Below are positions 23,956 through 34,019 of a stretch of 64,000 bases of DNA, piece after piece. Origin of the DNA: UBA668 sp041918155 (GTDB lineage Bacteria; Actinomycetota; Acidimicrobiia; Acidimicrobiales; Ilumatobacteraceae). The DNA is taken from contig JAYRWH010000068.1 of NCBI GenBank assembly GCA_041918155.1, positions 1 through 64,000 on the forward strand, read 5' to 3'. A model generated the notes under the pieces. It did no database searches. It was not told where the DNA came from and saw only the letters and a list, made by a program, of their open reading frames with translations. The first letter of the stretch is position 1, and each line of letters starts with the position of its first letter. The translations under genes were made by a program, and so were the position numbers.

Positions 23956-26415
23956 ATGCGGCTGCAACAGCACAACCCGACTCACGCCGTGAGCCACGCG
24001 AGCCGATACCACTTGGTGCGCCGATTCACCGTCGCTCTCGCCGTATTGGCGCTCGTCGGTACCGCCCAGGTCGCCCTCCCTGCCGGGCCCGTGACTGCCG
24101 CAACCTCGGTGGTGCTCGACGGCCACGGAATCGGCCACGGCTTCGGGATGAGCCAGTGGGGCGCGTACGGGTACGCCGTCGACTACGGCTGGACGTCGGC
24201 CCAGATCGTCGACCACTACTACGGCAACACCGTGGCGGGCACGATCCCGCTCGACACCATCGCGACCGTGCGTCTGCTCTCTCTCGACAACCGGCACACG
24301 ACGGTGGTCAGCGCCACGGGTGGCCTGGTCGTCGACAGCATCGCCGGCGGCCCGTGGAAGTCCGTGTGGGCGAAGTGGAACGGCTCCGCCTACGACGTGT
24401 ATGTACGCGCCGATGCCGAGACGTGCAGCACCGGCTCGGCGGGGTGGACGCTCGCGGGCACCGTCGCCGGGTACGTGGCGATCCGCACCCAGGTCGATTC
24501 CAGTGTCACCACCAATTACTCCGACCTCGCCGGCGTGTGCTACCCCGACGGATCGGTGCGCTCGTACCGGGGGGCGATCGTGGCCACCGCCGCCGGTGCC
24601 CGGACGGTGAACCATGTGCCGATGGAGCAGTACTTGCGCTCGGTGATCGCCAAGGAGATGTCGGCCGGTTGGGCATCGGCCGGTGGCGGCAGGGGCGCCC
24701 AGGCGCTGCAGGCGCAGGCGATCGCCGCACGCAGCTACGCCCAGGCCGAGAACCGCTACCCCAACGTCTCCAAGACCTGCGATACCACGGCTTGCCAGGT
24801 GTACTCGGGCGCGGCCGGCCGCACCTCGATCGGCCCCAACAAGGACAACAAGGCGTTCACCACGGTCGAGTACCCGGCGACCGACGCGGCTGTGCTCGCG
24901 ACTGCCGGGGTGGTCCGACGCGTCGGCGACGCCAACGGTGCTGTCGCCTATGCGATGTTCGCCGCTTCGTCCGGTGGGTATACGGCCGCGGGCAATCCGT
25001 TCCCGGCCGTCGTCGACGACGGCGACGCGACTGCGCTCAACCCGTACCACAACTGGTCGGTCACACTCACCGGCGCCCAGATCTCGGCGGCATACCCCTC
25101 GATCGGTACGTTCACGTCGCTGACGGTGCTCACCCGCAACGGCCTCGGCGACTGGGGCGGCCGGGTGCTGACCCTGAAAGTGGAGGGCACGGCCGGCAGC
25201 ACGACCGTCACCGGTGACCTGTTCAAGAGCAAACTCGGGCTGAAGTCGAACTGGTTCACGGTGCGCGGCTCGGTCGCGCCCACCACATGTTCAGGCCGCA
25301 ACGCGCCGCCCGTCGGCCCGGCCTCGCCGCCCGCCGCGGCTGCTCGCTATACGGCCACCGATCCAGTGCGCCTCATCGACACGCGTTTCGGCACGGGCAC
25401 GGCCAAGGAGAAACTCGCCGGCGGGTGCACGCTGGTGGTGGATCCGGGCCTGCCGCTGTCGGCCACCGCGGTGGTGGTGAACCTCACCGCTGTGTTCCCG
25501 GCCACCGACGGGTTCGTTACCGCCTACCCGTGTGGAGTTGAGCGACCCACGGTTTCCGCCGTGCAGGCGCTGGTCGGCCGGGTCGTGGCCGGCTCCACCA
25601 TCGTCCCGCTCGGCGCCGACGGAACGTTCTGCGTGTACTCCCACGCCACAACCGACATGGTGGTCGACCTCTTTGGCTGGTACGCGCCCGATTCCGGGGA
25701 GAAGTTCGAGCCGGTCAACCCCGTGCCGCTCTACGACTCGCGCCTCGGGCCACTGTTGGCGCCGGGCACCACCGTGCGCATTCCGGTCGTCACCGATGGC
25801 CGGGCACCGGCTGGCGCCATGGCCGCCGCGCTCACCATCCACGCCGTGTCTTCCACCGGGGGAGGATTCGCGACGGTCTACCCATGCGCTGCCCAACTGC
25901 CGCTGGTGAGTTCGATCAACGTGATGGACGCCTCGGGGGTCACCAACCACGCCGAGGTGGCGCTGAGCGTCGACGGTGAGGTGTGCGTGTACGTGAGTAC
26001 TTCGATGCACATCGTGGTCGATCTCAGCGGTTGGTACGGCGCCGGCGCCACCACCGAGTTCTACGCGGTTGCCCCCGTTCGCGTACTCGATACGCGCAAT
26101 GGGACTGGGCTCACGGGAGCGTTCTATAACGGTGTCGACCGAGCACTGACGATCGCCGGTGTCAACGGGCTGCCCGACGCGACCGTGGCGAAGGCCTTCG
26201 TCGCCGAGGTCACCGCGGTCACCCCCACGGCGAGTGGGTGGATCACGGTGCACCCGTGCCTGCCATCGGTGCCTTCCCTGTCGATGGTGCGTTACGCCAC
26301 GCCCCGGAACTCAGCGACGTCGGTAGTCGGCCTCGACGACGCGGCGGGCAGATGGTGTCTGACCGCCAGCGCGCCCGTGCACGTGCTGGCCGACGTGAGC
26401 GGCTACTTCGCCTGA
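23956..26415 (+). CDS. Secreted SpoIID/LytB-domain protein with three C-terminal LDTR/DVxGYF repeats
   Basis: An 819-residue exported protein. The signal peptide core is at about residues 23-45 and ends near P-V-T-A-A. The SpoIID/LytB region follows: G-H-G-I-G-H-G-F-G-M-S-Q-W-G-A around residue 60, then V-P-M-E-Q-Y-L at residue 221 and A-I-A-A-R-S-Y-A, including the Glu used for glycan cleavage in SpoIID lytic transglycosylases. From residue 465 come three repeats of about 118 residues. ATG 23956 is used; GTG 24016 would give a shorter signal peptide and is equally possible. The 3' end overlaps a small convergent gene by 13 bp. Confidence 0.85.
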   Translation: MRLQQHNPTHAVSHASRYHLVRRFTVALAVLALVGTAQVALPAGPVTAATSVVLDGHGIGHGFGMSQWGAYGYAVDYGWTSAQIVDHYYGNTVAGTIPLDTIATVRLLSLDNRHTTVVSATGGLVVDSIAGGPWKSVWAKWNGSAYDVYVRADAETCSTGSAGWTLAGTVAGYVAIRTQVDSSVTTNYSDLAGVCYPDGSVRSYRGAIVATAAGARTVNHVPMEQYLRSVIAKEMSAGWASAGGGRGAQALQAQAIAARSYAQAENRYPNVSKTCDTTACQVYSGAAGRTSIGPNKDNKAFTTVEYPATDAAVLATAGVVRRVGDANGAVAYAMFAASSGGYTAAGNPFPAVVDDGDATALNPYHNWSVTLTGAQISAAYPSIGTFTSLTVLTRNGLGDWGGRVLTLKVEGTAGSTTVTGDLFKSKLGLKSNWFTVRGSVAPTTCSGRNAPPVGPASPPAAAARYTATDPVRLIDTRFGTGTAKEKLAGGCTLVVDPGLPLSATAVVVNLTAVFPATDGFVTAYPCGVERPTVSAVQALVGRVVAGSTIVPLGADGTFCVYSHATTDMVVDLFGWYAPDSGEKFEPVNPVPLYDSRLGPLLAPGTTVRIPVVTDGRAPAGAMAAALTIHAVSSTGGGFATVYPCAAQLPLVSSINVMDASGVTNHAEVALSVDGEVCVYVSTSMHIVVDLSGWYGAGATTEFYAVAPVRVLDTRNGTGLTGAFYNGVDRALTIAGVNGLPDATVAKAFVAEVTAVTPTASGWITVHPCLPSVPSLSMVRYATPRNSATSVVGLDDAAGRWCLTASAPVHVLADVSGYFA
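25348..26412 (+). repeat. Three tandem protein repeats of about 118 codons
   Basis: Repeats start near 25348, 25699 and 26056. Each runs from a P-V-R-L-x-D-T-R / P-V-P-L-Y-D-S-R motif, through a V-N-L-T-A-V-like core, to a closing V-V-D-L-x-G-W-Y or L-A-D-V-S-G-Y-F. Each carries a Y-P-C or H-P-C Cys and a C-V-Y or C-L-T Cys, probably one disulfide per repeat. The DNA has diverged, so the duplications are old. The gene at 42.7 kb has the same repeat without these Cys pairs. Confidence 0.8.
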
Positions 26416-26609
26416 CCAGCGACCGTGCGCACCAGGCCGGCGACGGCCTTCTCGACTTCCCGGCGGCGCACCTGGGCCCGCTGGAAGGCGAGCACGCCGA
26501 AGCCGATCGTGACGTAGGCAGCGTCGCGTGCGGCCGTGGCGATGCGGTCGTCGAGGCGGGAGAGGTCGAACGCCGCTGCCGGCAGGCGGGGGATCGGTGG
26601 GCTGCTCAT
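26403..26609 (-). CDS. Small protein of unknown function (68 aa)
   Basis: A short frame starting MSSPPIPRLP, with a D-L-S-R-L-D-D-R-I-A-T-A-A-R-D amphipathic stretch, a mildly hydrophobic run (A-Y-V-T-I-G-F-G-V-L-A-F) and a basic R-A-Q-V-R-R-R-E-V-E-K tail. That composition looks like a peripheral membrane or protein-binding helix rather than chance. ATG 26621 would add four residues. It overlaps the last 13 bp of the convergent SpoIID-like gene. I do not recognise the family. Confidence 0.55.
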   Translation of the reverse strand: MSSPPIPRLPAAAFDLSRLDDRIATAARDAAYVTIGFGVLAFQRAQVRRREVEKAVAGLVRTVAGQAK

Positions 26610-26714
26610 CGGATGCACCATAGCGAGCACTGCTAACTCCTGCAAGCACCCCGGCGAAGGGGAGCCGTGGTGGTGACGTGCGCCCGGTGACCGGTCGCCG
26701 CGGCCACCCCCCGC

Positions 26715-26720
26715 TAGCAT
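26715..26720 (+). promoter_or_regulatory. -10 element TAGCAT before GTG 26730
   Basis: TAGCAT ends 9 nt upstream of the GTG of the giant GT2 gene. The rest of the 120-bp gap holds only weak dyads. Confidence 0.5.
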
Positions 26721-26729
26721 CGACTGATC

Positions 26730-29700
26730 GTGGAACCCGCCGGAACCCTTGCCCCGCCCGTTGTGGCCGTGATGGTGGTGCACGAGCCAGGTCCGTGGTT
26801 CGACGACGTGCTGACTTCGCTCGCCGACCAGGACTACTCCAGCCTGCGTTGCCTTTTCCTCGTTGCCGGTCAGCACGGCGACCTGCCTGCCCGCATCCGC
26901 GAGTCGGTGCCGAACTCGTTCGTGCGCGGTGTGGCCGCCAACCCCGGCTTCGGCGCCGCGGCCAACGAGGTGCTGCGCCTCGTCGAGGGCGACAACGGGT
27001 TCTTCTGCTTCCTCCACGACGATGTCGCCCTCGAGCCGGGCGCGATCAGTGCGCTCGTGGAAGAGCTGTACCGCTCGAATGCCGGTGTCGTCGGGCCCAA
27101 GCTCGTGGACTGGAACCGACCCGAGATCCTCCAGCACGTGGGCTACGAGGTCGACCGCTTCGGCGAGGTCGACCCGATCATCGAGCCCGGCGAAGTCGAT
27201 CAGGAACAGCACGACGCCGTGCGCGACGTGTTCGCCGTTGGGTCGGCTTGTCTGCTCGTGCGCGCCGACCTGTTCCGCACGCTCGGCGGGTTCGACGCAT
27301 CCATCCCGTACTACGGAGACGACGTCGACCTGTGCTGGCGCGCCCACCTGGGTGGCGCCCGAGTCCTCGTCGTTCCGGCCGCACGCGGCCGTCACGTAGC
27401 CAGCCTGCGCGAGCGCCGCCCCGACCTGCGCCACTCATCGCTGGAAGCACGCAACCGCATGCGGATGGTGGCCACGCTCACCGGCGCTCGCCGCCTCCCG
27501 CTGGTGTCGGTGCAGCTCGTGCTCCTCACGATCGCCGAGGCGCTCATCGGGGTGTTCACCGGCCACTTCCGCCGGGCGGGTGCTGCCGTGGCGGCGCTGT
27601 TGGCGATGCTGCCGCGCACGCCCGCGTACGCCGCTCGTCGCCGCGGGGTGGCCAAGCTGCGCCGGGTGCCCGATGCCGAGGTGGCCGGCCTGCAGCTGCG
27701 CGGCAGCGCACGGCTCACCAGCTACCTCCGTTCGCGCGAGGTGCGCCAGACCGACCCCGATTCCACCACCGAACGCCGCTGGCGGCAGACGGCCGGTTCC
27801 GCTCCGGCCCTCGCGTGGGTTTCCTTGATCGCGCTCGGCCTGATCGGCAGCCGCAATCTCATCACCGGTGGGGTGCCCCGGTTCGGCGAGTTCCTCGCCT
27901 TCCCGTCCAGCCCGGCCGGGATGATCGGTGACTACCTGTCTGGCTGGTCCGGACACGGGCTCGGCAGTACGGCCGCGGTGCCCACCGGCATCGGCCTCGT
28001 CGGCGCGGCGGGGGCCGTCACCCTGTTCCACATGGCGCTCCTGCACACGATCGCCGTCGTTGGCATGTTGTTCGCCGGGTACTTGGGTATCTGGCGGCTG
28101 GCCTCGCTGTATCCCACGGCGCGTGCTCGGATCGCGGCGCTGGTGGTCTACGCCGCGGTGCCCCTTCCTACCCAGCTGCTCGGTGGCGGTCATTGGACGG
28201 CGCTCGCGTGCTACGCCGCTGGGCCGTGGGGCCTGCACCTGATGCGCAAGATCGCCGGCATCGAGTCGTCGGGCAGCCGCACCGACACCGAGGTCGAGCA
28301 CTATGTCGACATCGACCGCTCGCGCCTGGTGCGCCGGTGTGCCCAGCTGACGTTGTTCGCCGCGGTGTCGATCGCGTTCGCACCGGCGTTCGCGCTCCTG
28401 CTCGTGGGGATGGCCGTGCTGGTCGCGGTGGCCACACTGGTGGTCGGCGGTTCGCCGCGGGCCGCGCTCACACTGGTGGCGAGTGCACTCGGTGCCACGT
28501 TGGTGGGCTTCTTGATCAACCTGCCGTGGTCACTGTCGCTGCTCGGTGGCGACGGCTGGACAGCGATCGTCGGCGTGCCCGTGGCCACCTCCCGTTCGCT
28601 CGGGGTGCACACCCTCCTGCGCTTCCTCGACGACCAGTCCGGCCCGGGCATCGTGTCGGTACTGCTGTTCCTCCCCGTCCTCGTCGCCCCGCTCGTGGCC
28701 CGTGCGTGGCGCTTCACGTGGGCGATCCGGGCGGCCGTGCTGGTGTTCGGCTTCGGCGCCCTGGCGGTGCTCGACGACCGCGCCGACCTCCCCTTCCGCA
28801 TGCCCGAGCCGGGGGTGCTGCTCGTGCCAGTTGCCATCGGCATGGCCATCGCCGCCGCCACGCTCGCCGCGGCATTCCAGGACGACGTGCTCGGCGGCCA
28901 CTTCGGCTGGCGTCAACCGTTGGGCATCCTCACCGGAGCCGCCGTCGCAGTGGGCCTCGTTCCGGGTGCGATCGCCGTTGCCGACGGCCAATGGGGCATG
29001 CCCCGACGCACCCTCGTCGCGGCGATGACGGAGATGTCGGCGAACCCGCCCGAGGGCGACTACCGCGTGCTGTGGATCGGTGATCCGGCCGCGATCCCGG
29101 TTGCCGCGTACACCTACCAGCCGGGTATCGGCTACGCGATCACCGACGACGGCCCGATGACGATCGAGGGGCGCTGGGCGGGCAAGCCCACCCGCATCGA
29201 GGCCGAGGTCGCCGATGCCCTGCGGCTGATGTCGAGCGGAGCCACGTTGCGCGGCGGGCGCCTGCTCGCCCCGTACGGGATCCGCTACGTGGTGGTTCCC
29301 ATCGCCGATGGCGCCAACGGCACGATTTCGGATCCCCTGCCGATCCCCGACGGCCTGATGGAGGTGCTCGACGATCAGCTCGACCTCGGGTCGCGGCTCA
29401 CCAACCCGCCGAACTACCGAGTGTTCGAGAACACCGCGTATACGCCCACCCGTTCGGTGCTCACCCCGGTGGGAGCGGAGGCGAGCGAGAAGGCCGGCGG
29501 CGATGCCCTCGCGCAGGCCGACCTGCGCGGCTCCACCCCGTTCGCCATCGGCGCGCCCGACCGTGGTGACTTCACCGGTGTGGTCATCGCCGGCACCCTC
29601 CACCTTTCTGTGCCGTTCGATGCCGGCTGGCACCTCACCGTCGATGGAACCGAGGTGCAATCGCGGCGGGCATTCGGTTCGACGCTCGCCTTCGACGTTC

Positions 29701-30068
29701 CCGCCGGCGGCGAAGCGAAGGTCTCCTATGTCACGCCGGTGACGCGCTCGCTGCTGGTGGCAGCGCAGGCCGTCGTGTGGCTGTGGCTGGCATTGGCGGC
29801 GAGTAAGTTGCGCCCCAGCCAGTGGCGCCGCAGTCGTCGGGTGAGCATCCTCGACGATGCCACCACGATCGCCGATCTCCGTGAGCCACTGCCGATCGAG
29901 GCGTCGCTGGGCCAGTCGAGCGGCCGCGATGTGCCTGCCACGCAGGTGCCCGCCGATCCGTTCGCCGAGCCCTGGCTGTCTGCGCCATCCGGCGGATCTG
30001 CCGCGGCGCCGGCCGCGCCGGCCGCGCCGGCCGACAACTGGGCCGGCGAGTGGGGTGACGAATCGTGA
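26730..30068 (+). CDS. Giant GT2 glycosyltransferase fused to a polytopic membrane domain
   Basis: An 1112-residue protein. Residues 1-250 are a GT2 GT-A domain: V-A-V-M-V-V-H, the A-N-P-G-F-G-A-A-A-N-E motif of rhamnosyl/galactofuranosyl transferases, F-L-H-D-D-V-A for the metal-binding DXD, and Y-G-D-D-V-D-L-C-W-R. After a linker, about 12-13 transmembrane helices span residues 260-760, followed by an outside beta-rich domain (about 770-1010), a last helix and a Pro/Ala-rich cytoplasmic tail. This arrangement, followed by a DUF5719 gene, is conserved in actinobacteria. It probably builds a cell-envelope glycan and exposes part of the product. Its stop overlaps the next start (GTGA). Confidence 0.85.
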   Translation: MEPAGTLAPPVVAVMVVHEPGPWFDDVLTSLADQDYSSLRCLFLVAGQHGDLPARIRESVPNSFVRGVAANPGFGAAANEVLRLVEGDNGFFCFLHDDVALEPGAISALVEELYRSNAGVVGPKLVDWNRPEILQHVGYEVDRFGEVDPIIEPGEVDQEQHDAVRDVFAVGSACLLVRADLFRTLGGFDASIPYYGDDVDLCWRAHLGGARVLVVPAARGRHVASLRERRPDLRHSSLEARNRMRMVATLTGARRLPLVSVQLVLLTIAEALIGVFTGHFRRAGAAVAALLAMLPRTPAYAARRRGVAKLRRVPDAEVAGLQLRGSARLTSYLRSREVRQTDPDSTTERRWRQTAGSAPALAWVSLIALGLIGSRNLITGGVPRFGEFLAFPSSPAGMIGDYLSGWSGHGLGSTAAVPTGIGLVGAAGAVTLFHMALLHTIAVVGMLFAGYLGIWRLASLYPTARARIAALVVYAAVPLPTQLLGGGHWTALACYAAGPWGLHLMRKIAGIESSGSRTDTEVEHYVDIDRSRLVRRCAQLTLFAAVSIAFAPAFALLLVGMAVLVAVATLVVGGSPRAALTLVASALGATLVGFLINLPWSLSLLGGDGWTAIVGVPVATSRSLGVHTLLRFLDDQSGPGIVSVLLFLPVLVAPLVARAWRFTWAIRAAVLVFGFGALAVLDDRADLPFRMPEPGVLLVPVAIGMAIAAATLAAAFQDDVLGGHFGWRQPLGILTGAAVAVGLVPGAIAVADGQWGMPRRTLVAAMTEMSANPPEGDYRVLWIGDPAAIPVAAYTYQPGIGYAITDDGPMTIEGRWAGKPTRIEAEVADALRLMSSGATLRGGRLLAPYGIRYVVVPIADGANGTISDPLPIPDGLMEVLDDQLDLGSRLTNPPNYRVFENTAYTPTRSVLTPVGAEASEKAGGDALAQADLRGSTPFAIGAPDRGDFTGVVIAGTLHLSVPFDAGWHLTVDGTEVQSRRAFGSTLAFDVPAGGEAKVSYVTPVTRSLLVAAQAVVWLWLALAASKLRPSQWRRSRRVSILDDATTIADLREPLPIEASLGQSSGRDVPATQVPADPFAEPWLSAPSGGSAAAPAAPAAPADNWAGEWGDES

Positions 30069-31534
30069 GCGACCGTCTCCGGTTCCACATCGATCGGCGC
30101 ACGATTGCGATCCTCCTCGCCGTCGTCGCACCCCTCTGCCTGTTCATTGCCGCGCTGAGGGTCACGGCCCAACCCCACACCGACCCGGTATTCGCCGTGC
30201 CGGCGGCGCCGTCGATGCCGTATGTGCCGCACCAAGGTTTCGCCAACTCCACCTGGTTCTGCGGTGGCGTGCCGACCAGCGGGAAGGGGCAGGGCGGCAC
30301 GGTCACCGTTGCCAACCCACTCGACACCCCGCTCACCGGGCACATCGAGGTGTACACCGACGAGTCAGGCGTTGCGCTCAAGGAGCAGGAGTTCGAGGTT
30401 CCCGCCCGCGGCACCTACGTGGCCGACCTGAAGTCGCTGCAGCCAAAGGGCACGTATGTGTCGGCGATGGTCGAGCTTGGTGGTGGTGGCGGGTTCGTCG
30501 AGCAGACGGCCCAGCACACCGACGGTGACGCAGTGAGCCCGTGCGCGAACAGCACGTCGAGCACGTGGTACTTCGCCGACAACTACACGATGGGCGACAG
30601 CAAGGAAGACATCGTCGTCACCAACCCGTTCCCCGATGACGCGATCCTCAACTTCACGTTCGCCAACAAGGACGGCACCCACTCACCAAACGTCTTGCAG
30701 GGGGTGCCGGTGTTGGCGCACTCGGTGCTGATCGTCAACCAGGAGACGTTGCTGAAGGACGAGGCGATCTACGCGGTGTCCGTGGTGGCGTCGCGCGGCC
30801 GGGTGATCGCTGCCCGTGCCCAGGATTATGCCGAGGAGCGACGCGGCTTTTCGATGAGCCTCGGCGCCCCGGCGGCCTCGCCCGAGTGGTGGTTCGCCGG
30901 TGGGTGGAAGGATGCGGCGAACTTCGAGCGGTTCAGCATCTACAACCCCACCGACCAGGACACTCAGGTGCAGCCGGTGTTTTTCGGCGTGCAAGACCCG
31001 ACGTTCGCCAACGCCGCCGACATCATCGACGTTCCCGCGGGGCGGGTGGTGTCGTTCAGCCTCACTGACATGCCATCGCTGCCCGTCGGCCGCCACGGGG
31101 TGAGCTTCACCTCGATGGAGGGCGTGCCGATGGTGGTGGAGATGGCGGTCACCAAGAAGGAGGCGACGCGCACGGTCACGACCGTGGTGCTCGGCGTAGA
31201 GCAGGCCTTCATCAACCCCGGCTACTACCGCTGGAGCATGGCCGTCGGGCCGGAGGTGGCCACCGAGGAGGCAATCCTGGTGATGAACCTCTCCTACAAC
31301 GACGCCATCGTGTCGGTGAGCGCGCTCGGCCCGGGTGGCGAAGTACCGGTGCCCGGGCTGGAATCGGTGAAGGTGCCAGCCGGTTCGATCGTCGCCCTGT
31401 CGATCCCGCAGGATTCCGGCTCGCTCGCTCGCCCACTGGTGGTAGTGGCTGACCAGCCGATCATCGTCCAGCGCCTGCTGCCGCGTGGCACCGACCTCGA
31501 GGGTCGCTCGGCCTCGCTGGCGATGCCGGGCTGA
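30065..31534 (+). CDS. DUF5719 family membrane-anchored extracytoplasmic protein
   Basis: A 489-residue protein with one N-terminal helix (about residues 12-32) and a large outside part of repeated beta-sandwich-like units. Each unit begins with W-F-C-G-G, W-Y-F-A-D or W-W-F-A-G-G and has an N-P-x-x-x-x-x motif (V-A-N-P-L-D, V-T-N-P-F-P, Y-N-P-T-D). Function unknown. The gene is translationally coupled to the GT2 gene, as in other actinobacteria, so a partner or substrate-presenting role for that enzyme is likely. Confidence 0.82.
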   Translation: MSDRLRFHIDRRTIAILLAVVAPLCLFIAALRVTAQPHTDPVFAVPAAPSMPYVPHQGFANSTWFCGGVPTSGKGQGGTVTVANPLDTPLTGHIEVYTDESGVALKEQEFEVPARGTYVADLKSLQPKGTYVSAMVELGGGGGFVEQTAQHTDGDAVSPCANSTSSTWYFADNYTMGDSKEDIVVTNPFPDDAILNFTFANKDGTHSPNVLQGVPVLAHSVLIVNQETLLKDEAIYAVSVVASRGRVIAARAQDYAEERRGFSMSLGAPAASPEWWFAGGWKDAANFERFSIYNPTDQDTQVQPVFFGVQDPTFANAADIIDVPAGRVVSFSLTDMPSLPVGRHGVSFTSMEGVPMVVEMAVTKKEATRTVTTVVLGVEQAFINPGYYRWSMAVGPEVATEEAILVMNLSYNDAIVSVSALGPGGEVPVPGLESVKVPAGSIVALSIPQDSGSLARPLVVVADQPIIVQRLLPRGTDLEGRSASLAMPG

Positions 31535-31550
31535 CCGGAAGGTTCGGGTC

Positions 31551-31994
31551 ATGGTGCAGGTGATCGTCGCGCTGGCCGTCGTGGTCGTGGCCGGGAGCGT
31601 GGGCCTCGTGCTGCGCCGTCGCCAGGCGATCGAGGCCCCCACCCAGCCGCACTACGACGTCCCCACCCAGCTGGACCGCGCCGATTTCGCGCCGGGCATG
31701 CCCTGGGTGGTGGCCGTGTTCACCTCGGCGACGTGTACCACGTGCGCCGACGTCAAGCGCAAGGCGCAGGTGCTCGCCTCCTCGCAGGTCGCAGTGGTCG
31801 AGGTCGAGTACTCCGCGGCGCGGCACCTGCATGCCAAGTACGACATCCAGGCCGTGCCGATCGTGGCCGTGGCCGATGCCCACGGCGTGGTGCACTCGGG
31901 GTTTGCCGGGCCGGTGACGGCCACGGATCTGTGGGCCGCAGTGGCCGAGGCGCGCGAACCGGGGGCCAGCCCGGAACCCGAACTCGGGCGGTAG
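31551..31994 (+). CDS. Membrane-anchored thioredoxin-like protein
   Basis: A 147-residue protein with one N-terminal helix (residues 3-22) then a thioredoxin fold. The active site is S-A-T-C-T-T-C, a CxxC with a Thr-Thr core rather than the usual Gly-Pro, and the cis-Pro loop is Q-A-V-P-I-V. The ATG has a GGAAGG ribosome-binding site. It follows the DUF5719 gene by 16 bp, whose product has several Cys residues it could oxidise or reduce. Position outside the membrane is inferred from the anchor. Confidence 0.83.
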   Translation: MVQVIVALAVVVVAGSVGLVLRRRQAIEAPTQPHYDVPTQLDRADFAPGMPWVVAVFTSATCTTCADVKRKAQVLASSQVAVVEVEYSAARHLHAKYDIQAVPIVAVADAHGVVHSGFAGPVTATDLWAAVAEAREPGASPEPELGR

Positions 31995-32005
31995 GAAGCC
32001 TCGGA

Positions 32006-33925
<1,920 letters not shown>

Positions 33926-33931
33926 GCGCCA

Positions 33932-33937
33932 ATGCTA
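33932..33937 (-). promoter_or_regulatory. -10 element TAGCAT, leaderless start of ftsH
   Basis: TAGCAT on the minus strand lies 6 nt before ATG 33925. A small ACTCG/CGAGT hairpin is centred near 33963 in the 94-bp divergent gap. Confidence 0.5.
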
Positions 33938-34004
33938 GGGGCGTTCAGCGACCCTCACTCGTCAGCGAGTCGGTCACGCAGCGGACCGTGCGTCGCCGGA
34001 GAAC

Positions 34005-34010
34005 TATGTT
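34005..34010 (+). promoter_or_regulatory. -10 element TATGTT before the FGGY kinase
   Basis: TATGTT ends 9 nt upstream of ATG 34020; no Shine-Dalgarno. Confidence 0.45.
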
Positions 34011-34019
34011 GCAGCTCGC

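Noticed and set aside
33956..33969. Small hairpin between ftsH and the FGGY kinase as an operator
   Set aside because: Only 5 bp of stem with a 4-nt loop, well within chance for this composition.
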